From contig CAJGBR010000013.1 in NCBI GenBank assembly GCA_904501625.1, positions 1 through 33,872 of the forward strand: a DNA stretch of 33,872 nucleotides. The letters run 5' to 3'. The notes under the pieces were generated by a model. It ran no database searches. It was not told the DNA's origin and saw nothing but the letters and a program-made list of their open reading frames with translations. This DNA is from an uncultured Rikenellaceae bacterium (GTDB lineage: Bacteria > Bacteroidota > Bacteroidia > Bacteroidales > Rikenellaceae). The position numbers and the translations under genes are program-made. Shown here in pieces: positions 23,426 to 31,767 of this stretch (its first letter is position 1; every line of letters starts with the position of its first letter).

Positions 23426-26080
23426 ATGAGTGACGAAAAAATATATTCTGAATCAGAGGAACTTCCGGTTGCTGACGAAAGAGAACGAAATCAATATAAA
23501 TTTGAACGACTCACCGGAGATGGAACAAAAACAAAACTTACGGAGATGTTTCGTGAGTGGTTTTTGGATTACGCTTCGTATGTAATTCTTGAGAGGGCAG
23601 TGCCACAACTCGAAGATGGGTTGAAACCTGTACAACGACGTATTCTGCATTCAATGAAACGAATTGAAGATGGCAGATACAATAAGGTTGCAAATATCAT
23701 CGGTACGACAATGCAGTTCCACCCGCACGGCGATGCATCAATCGGAGGTGCTTTGGTACAGCTCGGACAGAAAGATTTATTGATTGATTGTCAGGGTAAC
23801 TGGGGTAATATTTTAACAGGAGATTCTGCTGCCGCTGCTCGTTACATCGAAGCAAGATTATCGAAGTTTGCCCTTGAAGTTGTATTCAATCCCAAGACCA
23901 CTGAGTGGATTGCGTCATATGACGGCAGAAATGATGAACCTGTTACGTTGCCCGTAAAATTTCCGTTGTTACTGGCTCAGGGTGGTGAAGGTATTGCCGT
24001 AGGTCTGGCGTCAAAGATTTTGCCTCATAACTTTAACGAATTGATTGACGCTGCAATAGCCCATCTGAAGGGTGAGGATTTTGAACTTTATCCAGACTTC
24101 CCAACAGGAGGATTGGCAGATTGCTCGAAATACAACGACGGACTAAGAGGCGGAGTTGTTAAAGTTCGTGCAAAAATTATCAAAGAGGATAAACGTACAC
24201 TGAAAATTGTCGAGATTCCTTTTGGCGAGACAACAAGTTCGGTAATTGATTCGATCCTGAAGGCCAATGCAAAAGGCAAGATCAAAATAAAGCGTGTAGA
24301 TGATAATACTTCAGCTGGTGCAGAGATCGTGATCTCGCTGAGCAATGATGTCTCACCTGATAAAACAATTGATGCATTGTATGCATTCACTAATTGTGAA
24401 GTATCAATATCACCAAATAGTTGCGTAGTGTGGAAGGAGAGACCTCATTTTATGGGAGTCAAGGATATACTGCGACATAGTGCCGAACAAACTCGTGATC
24501 TGCTCAGACGAGAACTTGAAATACAATTGTCAGAACTCGACGATCAGTGGCATAGTACAAGTCTCGAAAAGATATTCATCGAAAATCGAATTTACCACAA
24601 GATCGAGGAGTGTAAGTCGTGGGAAGAGGTACTGAAAACCATCGACAAAGAATTGGTGCCATTCAAACCATTGCTGCACAGAGAGATATCTGAAGATGAC
24701 ATTATCCGATTGACCGAGATAAAAATCAAGCGAATCTCTAAATATAATACCTTCAAGGCAGATGAACAGATTCGTGGCATCGAAGAGCAGATTACTCAAG
24801 TAAAATACGACATCGAACACATAACAGACTTTACGATTGCCTATTACAGCCGTATAAAGGAAAAATATGGAAAAGATCGTAAACGATTGACCGAGTTGAG
24901 ATCGTTTGATACGATTGAAGCATCGAAGGTTGTCGTAGCGAATGCAAAATTGTATGTCAATCGAAAAGAGGGCTTTTTCGGAATCGGTCCTCAAATGAAA
25001 AAGGACGAATATGTTTGTGATTGTTCGGACATTGACGATGTGATTGTATTTACGAAAGATGGTAAATATCTGATTACTAAAGTTTCAGAAAAGGCCTATT
25101 TCGAAAAAGACATCTACTATATCGGAACATTCAAGAAAAATGATGACCGTACAATCTACAATATCATCTATCGAGACGGAAAGAATGGTCCGATTATGAT
25201 GAAACGATGTGCAATCAAGGGTATTACACGCGATAAGGTTTACGACATAACAAAGGGTAGCGAACGTTCGGAGATACTATATATGAGTGTGAACCGCAAT
25301 GGTGAAGCCGAAGTGCTGAAGGTCTATTTCAAACCTCGTCCGAGACTCAAGAAACTGATTGTTGATTTAGACTTCTCGACATTGGCTATCAAAAATCGTC
25401 AGAGTCAGGGCAATCTCTTCTCGCGTTATGGAATCCATAAAGTTCAGGTGAAAACTCGTGGAGTGTCAACTCTCGGAGGTCAGAATATTTGGTTCGATCC
25501 CGATATCCGTAGACTTAACACAGAAGGTCGAGGTCAGTTGCTGGGAGAGTTCAAAGGTAACGATAAAATATTGGTAGTCACATCATCAGGTCGTTACTAC
25601 ACAACTGGATTTGATGTGGGACAACATTTCCCAGAAGATATGATGAGAATTGAACGTCTCTATTCAGGCAAGGTCTATTCAGTAACCTACTTTGATGCCG
25701 AACAGGAATATTTCTATGTGAAACGATTTGTGTGTGAATTGTCTGAAAAACCTGTCATATTTATCGATGAGAATCCAGGATCATATATGGTCGAATTTAA
25801 TGACGACCGATTCCCGCAACTTGAGGTAGTCTATGGCGGTAAATATTCAACACGTCCAGCTGAACGTATTGATGTTGAAGAATTTATCGGAGTGAAAGGT
25901 GTCAAAGCCAAAGGTAAACGAATCACAACCAATGATACCGAATCGATAAAGTTCATCGAGCCGCTAGAGAAGGATCCCGTAGAGGAGGAAACGATTGCTG
26001 AAGAGATTGATTCGTTCGAGCAGTCTGAGCCCGAACAACCCAAAGATGAACGCGAAATGGTTCAGCAAGAGTTGTTCTGA
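23426..26080 (+). CDS. parC: DNA topoisomerase IV subunit A
   Basis: An 884-residue DNA-cleaving subunit. The active-site tyrosine is Tyr140 in AAAARYIEARLS; the winged-helix segment has KPVQRRILHSM (67-77) and HPHGDASIGGALVQLG. Residues about 350-480 include the coiled-coil gate. The C-terminal beta-pinwheel region (about 510-830) lacks a canonical QRRGGKG GyrA box, so this is ParC-like. Residues about 840-884 form a strongly acidic Glu-rich tail. At the sites equivalent to E. coli GyrA Ser83 and Asp87 it has Ala104 and Gly108. It is co-transcribed with parE, and aroK begins one base after its stop. Confidence 0.92.
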   Translation: MSDEKIYSESEELPVADERERNQYKFERLTGDGTKTKLTEMFREWFLDYASYVILERAVPQLEDGLKPVQRRILHSMKRIEDGRYNKVANIIGTTMQFHPHGDASIGGALVQLGQKDLLIDCQGNWGNILTGDSAAAARYIEARLSKFALEVVFNPKTTEWIASYDGRNDEPVTLPVKFPLLLAQGGEGIAVGLASKILPHNFNELIDAAIAHLKGEDFELYPDFPTGGLADCSKYNDGLRGGVVKVRAKIIKEDKRTLKIVEIPFGETTSSVIDSILKANAKGKIKIKRVDDNTSAGAEIVISLSNDVSPDKTIDALYAFTNCEVSISPNSCVVWKERPHFMGVKDILRHSAEQTRDLLRRELEIQLSELDDQWHSTSLEKIFIENRIYHKIEECKSWEEVLKTIDKELVPFKPLLHREISEDDIIRLTEIKIKRISKYNTFKADEQIRGIEEQITQVKYDIEHITDFTIAYYSRIKEKYGKDRKRLTELRSFDTIEASKVVVANAKLYVNRKEGFFGIGPQMKKDEYVCDCSDIDDVIVFTKDGKYLITKVSEKAYFEKDIYYIGTFKKNDDRTIYNIIYRDGKNGPIMMKRCAIKGITRDKVYDITKGSERSEILYMSVNRNGEAEVLKVYFKPRPRLKKLIVDLDFSTLAIKNRQSQGNLFSRYGIHKVQVKTRGVSTLGGQNIWFDPDIRRLNTEGRGQLLGEFKGNDKILVVTSSGRYYTTGFDVGQHFPEDMMRIERLYSGKVYSVTYFDAEQEYFYVKRFVCELSEKPVIFIDENPGSYMVEFNDDRFPQLEVVYGGKYSTRPAERIDVEEFIGVKGVKAKGKRITTNDTESIKFIEPLEKDPVEEETIAEEIDSFEQSEPEQPKDEREMVQQELF

Positions 26081-26081
26081 T

Positions 26082-26621
26082 ATGAAAATATTTTTAGTGG
26101 GATTTATGGGGTGTGGTAAGAGTACCATCGGTCGAATGTTGGCACGAGAACAACGTTGTTCATATATTGATATGGACAGGCAGTTAGTTGCCCGTCACAA
26201 TCTTAGCATCAATGAGATGTTCTCGAAATATGGAGAGTCTTTTTTTCGTAAATCCGAACAAGAGTTTCTGACAGAGATTGTTGACAGAGATGAGCCGATG
26301 ATAGTCGTAGCTACGGGTGGCGGTGTTGCTTGCAATCCAGACAATATGGATATGATGCTGAAATCGGGAGTAGTAATCTATCTGAAACGTACTCGTGAAG
26401 GATTGTTGAGACGATTGGTTGCGGGACAACATTCGAGGCCTCTGATTTCTGGAAAAACTCCTGAAGAGATTGGCGAATTCATCGATAAAACATTAGCAGA
26501 GAGAGAACCTCACTACCTTAGGGCAAACATCACCATCGATTGTGATTATATAGGCGATGCTGCGATTGTCGATATTGTACGAATGGCGTTGGATTACGAA
26601 TCGCGAGAACGTTCAAAGTAA
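26082..26621 (+). CDS. aroK: Shikimate kinase
   Basis: A 179-residue cytosolic kinase that phosphorylates shikimate at the 3-hydroxyl using ATP, fifth step of the shikimate pathway. It has the P-loop GFMGCGKST (7-15), the DMD substrate/Mg site (30-32), shikimate-binding Arg56 in FFRKSEQEF, the GGG motif (79-81) and the lid arginine in SRPL (Arg119). Length is typical. I chose the ATG at 26082, one base after the parC stop, because the conserved protein begins MKIFLVG; the frame extends further upstream but only within parC. A hairpin terminator follows. Confidence 0.95.
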   Translation: MKIFLVGFMGCGKSTIGRMLAREQRCSYIDMDRQLVARHNLSINEMFSKYGESFFRKSEQEFLTEIVDRDEPMIVVATGGGVACNPDNMDMMLKSGVVIYLKRTREGLLRRLVAGQHSRPLISGKTPEEIGEFIDKTLAEREPHYLRANITIDCDYIGDAAIVDIVRMALDYESRERSK

Positions 26622-26637
26622 TAATTAATCAAATAAA

Positions 26638-26663
26638 AAGGGCTGTCTTTTTAGACAGCCCTT
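26638..26663. terminator. Bidirectional terminator, aroK / S9 peptidase
   Basis: AAGGGCTGTCT (26638-26648) and AGACAGCCCTT (26653-26663) form an 11-bp perfect stem with a TTTT loop. An AAATAAAA tract on the left gives the minus-strand transcript a U-rich tail. It lies 17 bases after aroK and 20 bases beyond the S9 peptidase stop. Confidence 0.87.
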
Positions 26664-26682
26664 CTCAATTCAACTATTCTAA

Positions 26683-28773
26683 TTATTTCAGATATTTGTC
26701 AAGCCAACCAAAGAATTCGCTATTCCAAACTAAATTGTTTTGGGGTTTAAACACTTGGTGAGCCTCGTTTTCAAATGCTACGAGTTTAGACTCAATTCCT
26801 TGTGCACGTGCTGTTGTAAATGCCTCAAGACTCTGAGTATAAGGAATTCTGAAGTCTTTCATACCTGTGATAATCAAGATCGGAGTATCCCAATTCTTAG
26901 CAGCTTTATGCGGAGAGTTTGCATACGAGCGTTTTGCTATCGGATCATTACTCCAGGGTGCACCTCCCAAATCGCGGGTCGGGAACCACAACTCTTCAGT
27001 CTGTGTATAGAAACTTTCAAAGTTAAACATTCCACAGTGTGCAATAAATGCCTTGAAACGTTTTTCGTGATGACCTGCCAGATAGAATGTAGAATAACCA
27101 CCATAACTTGCTCCGACACAACCCATACGATCTTCGTCAGCCCACGGTTCTTTTGCGACGTCATCAATTGCTGCCAAATAGTCGCGAATATTTTGTCCCG
27201 AGTAATCGCCTGAAATCTGATCAAGCCACTCTTGTCCGAATGATGGCAAACCACGACGATTAGGAGCTACAACGATATATCCCTGTGCTGCCATCAATTG
27301 GAAATTCCAACGATAACTCCAACCATTGCTTACTACGCTTTGAGGACCTCCCTCACAATAAAGAAGTGTAGGATACTTTTTCGATGCATCAAAATTCGGA
27401 GGCAAAATTACCCATACCAACATTTGTTTACCATCGCTTGTCTTCACCCAACGTTTTTGAACTTCGCCCATCTTGACATTGTCATAGATGTGTTTATTCA
27501 CAAAGCTCAATTGTTCAACAGATCTTTTATTGAGGTCAACTTTATAGATTTCAGTTGCTTGAGAGATTGTATTACGACCTGCTACGACCACATCATTTTT
27601 GCGGTCAAACCAAACATAATCGTGGTCGCCTGATGTCAATACTTGAACTCGGCCATCGAGTGTTGCATTGCAGATTTGATGAGTTGCCTCAATCGGTGCT
27701 ATAAATGTCAGAGCCTGTTCGTCATTCCAACGGATATTGCCCGCATTGTAATCAAAGTCTCGAGTAACATAAGTCTTTTCACCTGTCTCCAAATCCACAA
27801 CCATCAGACGATCCTTATCTGCCTCATTACCTGGACGTTCCATACTTGTGAAGGCAATCTTCGAATCGTTCGGTGAGAATACAGGATATTTGTCATATCC
27901 CAACATTCCCTTAGTTATATTCTTGGTTTCACCAGATTCAACATCATAAACAAAGATATCTGAGTCTGTTGAGAAAGCATATTCTGAACCTGCCATTTTT
28001 TTGCAAGTATATGCCAACAATTTACCTGAATTACTCCAAGAGATCTCTGCGTTGTCAAAGTACGGAGCCATTGGTGCGTCCCAAGCTTCGCCCTCCATAA
28101 TATCCTTACCGGCCGGAATGCTGACACCATCAAATGTTGTTACGAAAATGTGACTATAATCACCTTCATCCCAATAATCCCAGTGGCGAGCCATCAAATC
28201 ATCATAGATCAGAGCCTTAGACTCGGGCAGATCTGTATAGATATCTTTCGATTTTCGTGGTGCAACGTGCACAGTTTTAGCATACCAAACATTCTTTCCA
28301 TCCGGAGAGATTCCGAATCCATTGACACCACCTTCGATGTTCGAGTGTTGAACCAAGGCTGTACCATCAGGTGCGATAGACCAAATCTGAGCATTTCCGC
28401 TACGTGTACTGAGGAAGAAGATCTTTGAACCATCTTTGTTCCATTGCACATCGCTTTCCGAACCCGAAAAATCAGTTAATTGTTTAGGTTCGCCACCTTT
28501 CACCGGTTGAACATAAAGCGAAGCAACACCACGATTCTGTTCAACATTATAGTAAGTTGTGGTATAAGCAACTTTTTCCCCGTCAGGAGAGAGTTGACCA
28601 TTTCCGATGCGGCCCATTCGCCACATTACGCGAGGAGTCAGCACACCGGCTGAAATCTCTTCAGATGTCATCTGTGTATCAAGTTTCAACGATTCTGAAG
28701 CAGTTTCCTCTGTTTTAGTGTTGCAAGCTACAACCATAGCGGCAATCGATAATAATGTTAGAAGTTTCTTCAT
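26683..28773 (-). CDS. S9 family (prolyl oligopeptidase/DPP-like) peptidase, lipoprotein
   Basis: A 696-residue exported serine peptidase. The signal peptide ends in a lipobox (VVAC, Cys17), so it is probably lipid-anchored in the periplasm or outer membrane. An N-terminal beta-propeller (about 50-420) contains repeated PD40/WD40-like blades such as GQLSPDGEKVAYTTT, DVQWNKDGSKIFFLS and FSPNDSKIAFTS. The alpha/beta-hydrolase domain carries the triad Ser556 (GASYGGY), Asp640 (TGMKDFRIP) and His672 (NEAHQ). This fold cleaves short peptides, often after proline or as dipeptidyl peptidase; the exact specificity is not clear. Peptide-degrading enzymes of this kind are common in peptide-using Bacteroidales. 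It is the third gene after lgt and the SPOR gene, 14 bases behind the latter. Confidence 0.92.
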   Translation of the reverse strand: MKKLLTLLSIAAMVVACNTKTEETASESLKLDTQMTSEEISAGVLTPRVMWRMGRIGNGQLSPDGEKVAYTTTYYNVEQNRGVASLYVQPVKGGEPKQLTDFSGSESDVQWNKDGSKIFFLSTRSGNAQIWSIAPDGTALVQHSNIEGGVNGFGISPDGKNVWYAKTVHVAPRKSKDIYTDLPESKALIYDDLMARHWDYWDEGDYSHIFVTTFDGVSIPAGKDIMEGEAWDAPMAPYFDNAEISWSNSGKLLAYTCKKMAGSEYAFSTDSDIFVYDVESGETKNITKGMLGYDKYPVFSPNDSKIAFTSMERPGNEADKDRLMVVDLETGEKTYVTRDFDYNAGNIRWNDEQALTFIAPIEATHQICNATLDGRVQVLTSGDHDYVWFDRKNDVVVAGRNTISQATEIYKVDLNKRSVEQLSFVNKHIYDNVKMGEVQKRWVKTSDGKQMLVWVILPPNFDASKKYPTLLYCEGGPQSVVSNGWSYRWNFQLMAAQGYIVVAPNRRGLPSFGQEWLDQISGDYSGQNIRDYLAAIDDVAKEPWADEDRMGCVGASYGGYSTFYLAGHHEKRFKAFIAHCGMFNFESFYTQTEELWFPTRDLGGAPWSNDPIAKRSYANSPHKAAKNWDTPILIITGMKDFRIPYTQSLEAFTTARAQGIESKLVAFENEAHQVFKPQNNLVWNSEFFGWLDKYLK

Positions 28774-28787
28774 ATTGTTTTAGGTTA

Positions 28788-29729
28788 TTATTGTTTATTT
28801 TTAATTTCGAGTATCCAATAATCGGGATGAGCCTTATGGTTTTGATTCAAGAATTTTTCAGCCTCTTGGCGAGTTTCAAAACGTCTGACACTTACATACA
28901 TACGATTCTTACGAGCAGGCAGCTTCTCTGCATATTTTTTATCTTCGCCAAGCGACTCGATCTTGATATCGGCATTAGCCTCAACCGAATAAAGACCCGC
29001 AATGATACAGAATCTGCCGACATTTTTAATCTCTTCTGATTTTGGTTTTTCGACTTTGGCAACAGTATTCACTTTCGCAGTATCAACCTCAGTCCGAACC
29101 GAATCCTGAATTTTTACCTGAGCCTTAGGTTTTGGAACTGTTTGTTGCACACTCTGCGGCATAGGGTTTTCCTTCTCTAAGAAGATATTTCTGTCAAAGC
29201 AGAACCACAAGACCAAGACCAAGACCATAAATGCTATGATCAGTATATTTTGCCATTTTCGGTTTGGCTTTTTCTTAGCATTCTGAGGGTGAATATCAAC
29301 CTTAGTTGCAGTTTTTTCAACTAACGGGACCTCTATCGAATAATTCTCCAATGGATTCAAAATATCACGCAACTCCTTTGACGGCTCGAATTCGAAACTA
29401 TTTTCAGCTGTTCGTCGTGCAAAACCAACTTCTCCGATTTTTATCCCCACATCACTCTTAGAACAGTTTTCCGCAACCCAATGCTCATAGAGAGACTTCA
29501 CATCATCTTGACGCTGAGCACCTTCTTGCAACATCAGGTCAATAATTGTCGAATAATTTTCAGGAGTTTCACCAATAAATTCCACTCTTGATCTAGGTGC
29601 AATTACCCGACGTGTCTGTGCATCAAAACGTCCAACCTCTCTATATACCATAAGTGTTCCTACCTTTGGCAACACTATGCTTTGCTGGCGGAGCAGATTA
29701 TTAAATATCACACGTTCGATAATTTCCAT
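28788..29729 (-). CDS. HU/CCDC81-type N-terminus with SPOR domain, membrane protein
   Basis: A 313-residue bitopic membrane protein. Residues 1-130 match the paired HU-CCDC81-like domains of Bacteroidota SPOR proteins (IFNNLLRQQSIVLPKVGTL, then GIKIGEVGFARR). One transmembrane helix lies at about 161-178. A Pro/Lys/Val-rich linker (185-235) leads to a C-terminal SPOR domain (about 237-310: FCIIAGLYSVEANADIKI, then MYVSVRRFETRQEAEKFL). SPOR domains bind glycan strands lacking stem peptides at the division septum. The protein thus links a cytosolic domain of unknown partner to septal peptidoglycan, suggesting a division role (inference). The start lies four bases after the lgt stop. Confidence 0.88.
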   Translation of the reverse strand: MEIIERVIFNNLLRQQSIVLPKVGTLMVYREVGRFDAQTRRVIAPRSRVEFIGETPENYSTIIDLMLQEGAQRQDDVKSLYEHWVAENCSKSDVGIKIGEVGFARRTAENSFEFEPSKELRDILNPLENYSIEVPLVEKTATKVDIHPQNAKKKPNRKWQNILIIAFMVLVLVLWFCFDRNIFLEKENPMPQSVQQTVPKPKAQVKIQDSVRTEVDTAKVNTVAKVEKPKSEEIKNVGRFCIIAGLYSVEANADIKIESLGEDKKYAEKLPARKNRMYVSVRRFETRQEAEKFLNQNHKAHPDYWILEIKNKQ

Positions 29730-29733
29730 AGAT

Positions 29734-30588
29734 TTATTTTTTAGATTTATCCTTTGGACGAACAGGATTTACCCAAGTGAAAATATTCGGCAATTTATTT
29801 TTACGAGCCTTGTAGAGAATCCACATTCCACCGACAATAAACGGCAGACTCAACCACTGCCCCATATCGAGGAACATTGATTTCTCGAATTCGACTTGCG
29901 GATTTTTGATAAACTCTATTATGAAACGTGCTCCGAATAACATTATTAGAAACCACCCGAACATCACACCTTGTTTTTTCCGAGCCATATCAAGTTTAAA
30001 ATACATCAGGCTCAATATACCGAAAATCAACATATATGCCAATGCTTCATACAATTGGGTCGGGTGGCAAGGATCTGTTTGATTTTCATTACCGTTTACA
30101 AAAATAAAGCCCCACGGCAATGAGGTTGGCCCCCCATATATTTCGGAATTAAACAAGTTACCCAAACGAATCATCGCACCTCCAATAGCAATGGCAATAC
30201 CGATTCGGTCGAGGGTCCATATATATGGCACTCTGTTTTTTCGTGAAAATAGATACAATCCTATCAGCAACCCGAATGCTGCACCGTGACTCGCAAGACC
30301 GCCCTTCCAAATTTTCAACACCTCGAATGGGTGGCTCAGATAGTATGTCGGCTCATAGAAATAACAGTGTCCGAGTCGAGCCCCTAACACCGTTGCAACG
30401 ATTGCATACCAGAATATCGAATCCAGAACTTTATCTGAAATCTCTTCGCGTTTAAATATTTTGCTAAAAATCCACAATCCGAGACCAAGGGCAACGGCCC
30501 AACACAATCCGTAATATCTGATCTCAATAAAGCCTAAATCGAGCATCACAGGATTAATATCCCAATTTATTGCGAATGGAAATATCAT
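29734..30588 (-). CDS. lgt: Prolipoprotein diacylglyceryl transferase
   Basis: A 284-residue polytopic inner-membrane enzyme that transfers diacylglycerol from phosphatidylglycerol to the lipobox cysteine of prolipoproteins. Family features are YYGLCWAVALGLGLWI, GGLASHGAAFG with His101, the signature MIRLGNLFNSEIYGG with Arg141, Asn144, Asn147 and Glu149, and HPTQLYEAL. Length and seven-helix hydrophobic profile are typical. It leads the lgt-SPOR-S9 peptidase run. The S9 enzyme, META protein and DUF3868/OmpA-like protein in this window are likely substrates. Confidence 0.95.
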   Translation of the reverse strand: MIFPFAINWDINPVMLDLGFIEIRYYGLCWAVALGLGLWIFSKIFKREEISDKVLDSIFWYAIVATVLGARLGHCYFYEPTYYLSHPFEVLKIWKGGLASHGAAFGLLIGLYLFSRKNRVPYIWTLDRIGIAIAIGGAMIRLGNLFNSEIYGGPTSLPWGFIFVNGNENQTDPCHPTQLYEALAYMLIFGILSLMYFKLDMARKKQGVMFGWFLIMLFGARFIIEFIKNPQVEFEKSMFLDMGQWLSLPFIVGGMWILYKARKNKLPNIFTWVNPVRPKDKSKK

Positions 30589-30613
30589 AACAATCTACAA
30601 TTATCTTAGAGTA

Positions 30614-30621
30614 CAAATGTA
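30614..30621 (-). promoter_or_regulatory. -7 element of the lgt promoter
   Basis: TACATTTG on the minus strand matches TAnnTTTG and lies 25 bases upstream of the lgt ATG. No -33 TTTG occurs at the ideal spacing; the nearest candidates are at 16 and 24 bases. Confidence 0.5.
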
Positions 30622-30660
30622 GATATTTTTTTCCAAACAATTACCCAAATGGCAAGCAAT

Positions 30661-31758
30661 TTAGTCTCTTAGAATGTATTTTTGATCTCGTAGGCGTGGA
30701 ATAAACCCGGCTTGGGTAATAGCTCGCTTCATACCCTCTGCATCAAATTGATTATGAGCACCTGCCGAGCTGACTACATTTTCCTCAATCATAATCGAAC
30801 CCATATCATTTGCTCCGCCCCACAACGACAATTGAGCAGTCTGAGCACCGACAGTTAACCACGATGCTTGAATATTAGCTACATTATTCAACATCAATCG
30901 GCTTATGGCAATTAATTTAAGATACTCCACCGACGAGAACCGCGTAGAGATACCCTCCTCCTGTTCGAGACGAGTACCCGTTGATCGGAAAATCCACGGA
31001 ATAAATGCTAAAAATCCGGGCTGACCGTTTGGCACCTGACTCTGCAATTCGCGTATTCGGTCAAGATGCACAAGTCGCTGATGCAGATTTTCAATGTGAC
31101 CATACATCATCGTAGCCGATGTTGCAAATCCCATTGTGTGTGCAATATGCATAACTTCGCACCATCTATCAGCCGAGCATTTTCCCGGAGATATCTTTTT
31201 TCGGATTTCATTATCAAGTATTTCAGCTCCTGCTCCGGGCAACGAATCCAACCCCGCCTGACGCAACCTATCAAGAGTCTGTTCGATTGAGATTCCGCTG
31301 CGACGTGCAATATAGTCTATCTCCGGCGGGCCCAATGCGTGCAGTTTCACATCAGGGTGTCTGCGTTTCAACTCTTTAAACAGAGTTTCATACCACTCGA
31401 CATCAAGATTGGGGTGTAATCCTCCCTGCAATAACAATTGATCGCCGCCAAGACGTTTCATTTCTTCAATCTTACGGTCGTACTCATCAATGGTTGTTAT
31501 GAATATTTTATCCTGTTCGGTTGGCTTGCAGTGAAAATTACAGAAACGACATCCTGAAATGCAACAATTCGTAATGTTAACATTTCTATCAATCTGCCAA
31601 GTCACCACAGGTTTGGGGTGCAACTCCATACGTCTCGTATGAGCAGCCTTCATCAACCGAGTTAACGACTCATATTGCCATAAGGTCAATGCTTCATCAA
31701 CCGAAATTTTCTCTCCATCAAGAGCCTTATTCAGAATATATTCACACTCCACCGTCAC
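30661..31758 (-). CDS. mqnC: Cyclic dehypoxanthinyl futalosine synthase (radical SAM)
   Basis: A 365-residue radical SAM enzyme of the futalosine route to menaquinone; MqnC cyclises dehypoxanthine futalosine. The [4Fe-4S] cluster ligands are Cys66, Cys70 and Cys73 (CCISGCRFC). Family blocks are QGGLHPNLDVEWYE, GLDSLPGAGAEIL, TSATMMYGHIE and GSIMIEENVVSSAGA. The first two and the last favour MqnC over MqnE or CofG/H. The start is GTG at 31758, the first start codon after an in-frame TAA; that TAA is the metK stop, nine bases upstream, so the two genes share a reading frame. It should be co-transcribed with metK and share its SAM-responsive leader. Confidence 0.85.
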   Translation of the reverse strand: MTVECEYILNKALDGEKISVDEALTLWQYESLTRLMKAAHTRRMELHPKPVVTWQIDRNVNITNCCISGCRFCNFHCKPTEQDKIFITTIDEYDRKIEEMKRLGGDQLLLQGGLHPNLDVEWYETLFKELKRRHPDVKLHALGPPEIDYIARRSGISIEQTLDRLRQAGLDSLPGAGAEILDNEIRKKISPGKCSADRWCEVMHIAHTMGFATSATMMYGHIENLHQRLVHLDRIRELQSQVPNGQPGFLAFIPWIFRSTGTRLEQEEGISTRFSSVEYLKLIAISRLMLNNVANIQASWLTVGAQTAQLSLWGGANDMGSIMIEENVVSSAGAHNQFDAEGMKRAITQAGFIPRLRDQKYILRD

Positions 31759-31767
31759 TATCGCCCG

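Noticed and set aside
23426..26080. DNA gyrase subunit A
   Set aside because: No canonical GyrA box is found in the C-terminal domain, and the gene is paired with a ParE-like B subunit, so topoisomerase IV is the better call.
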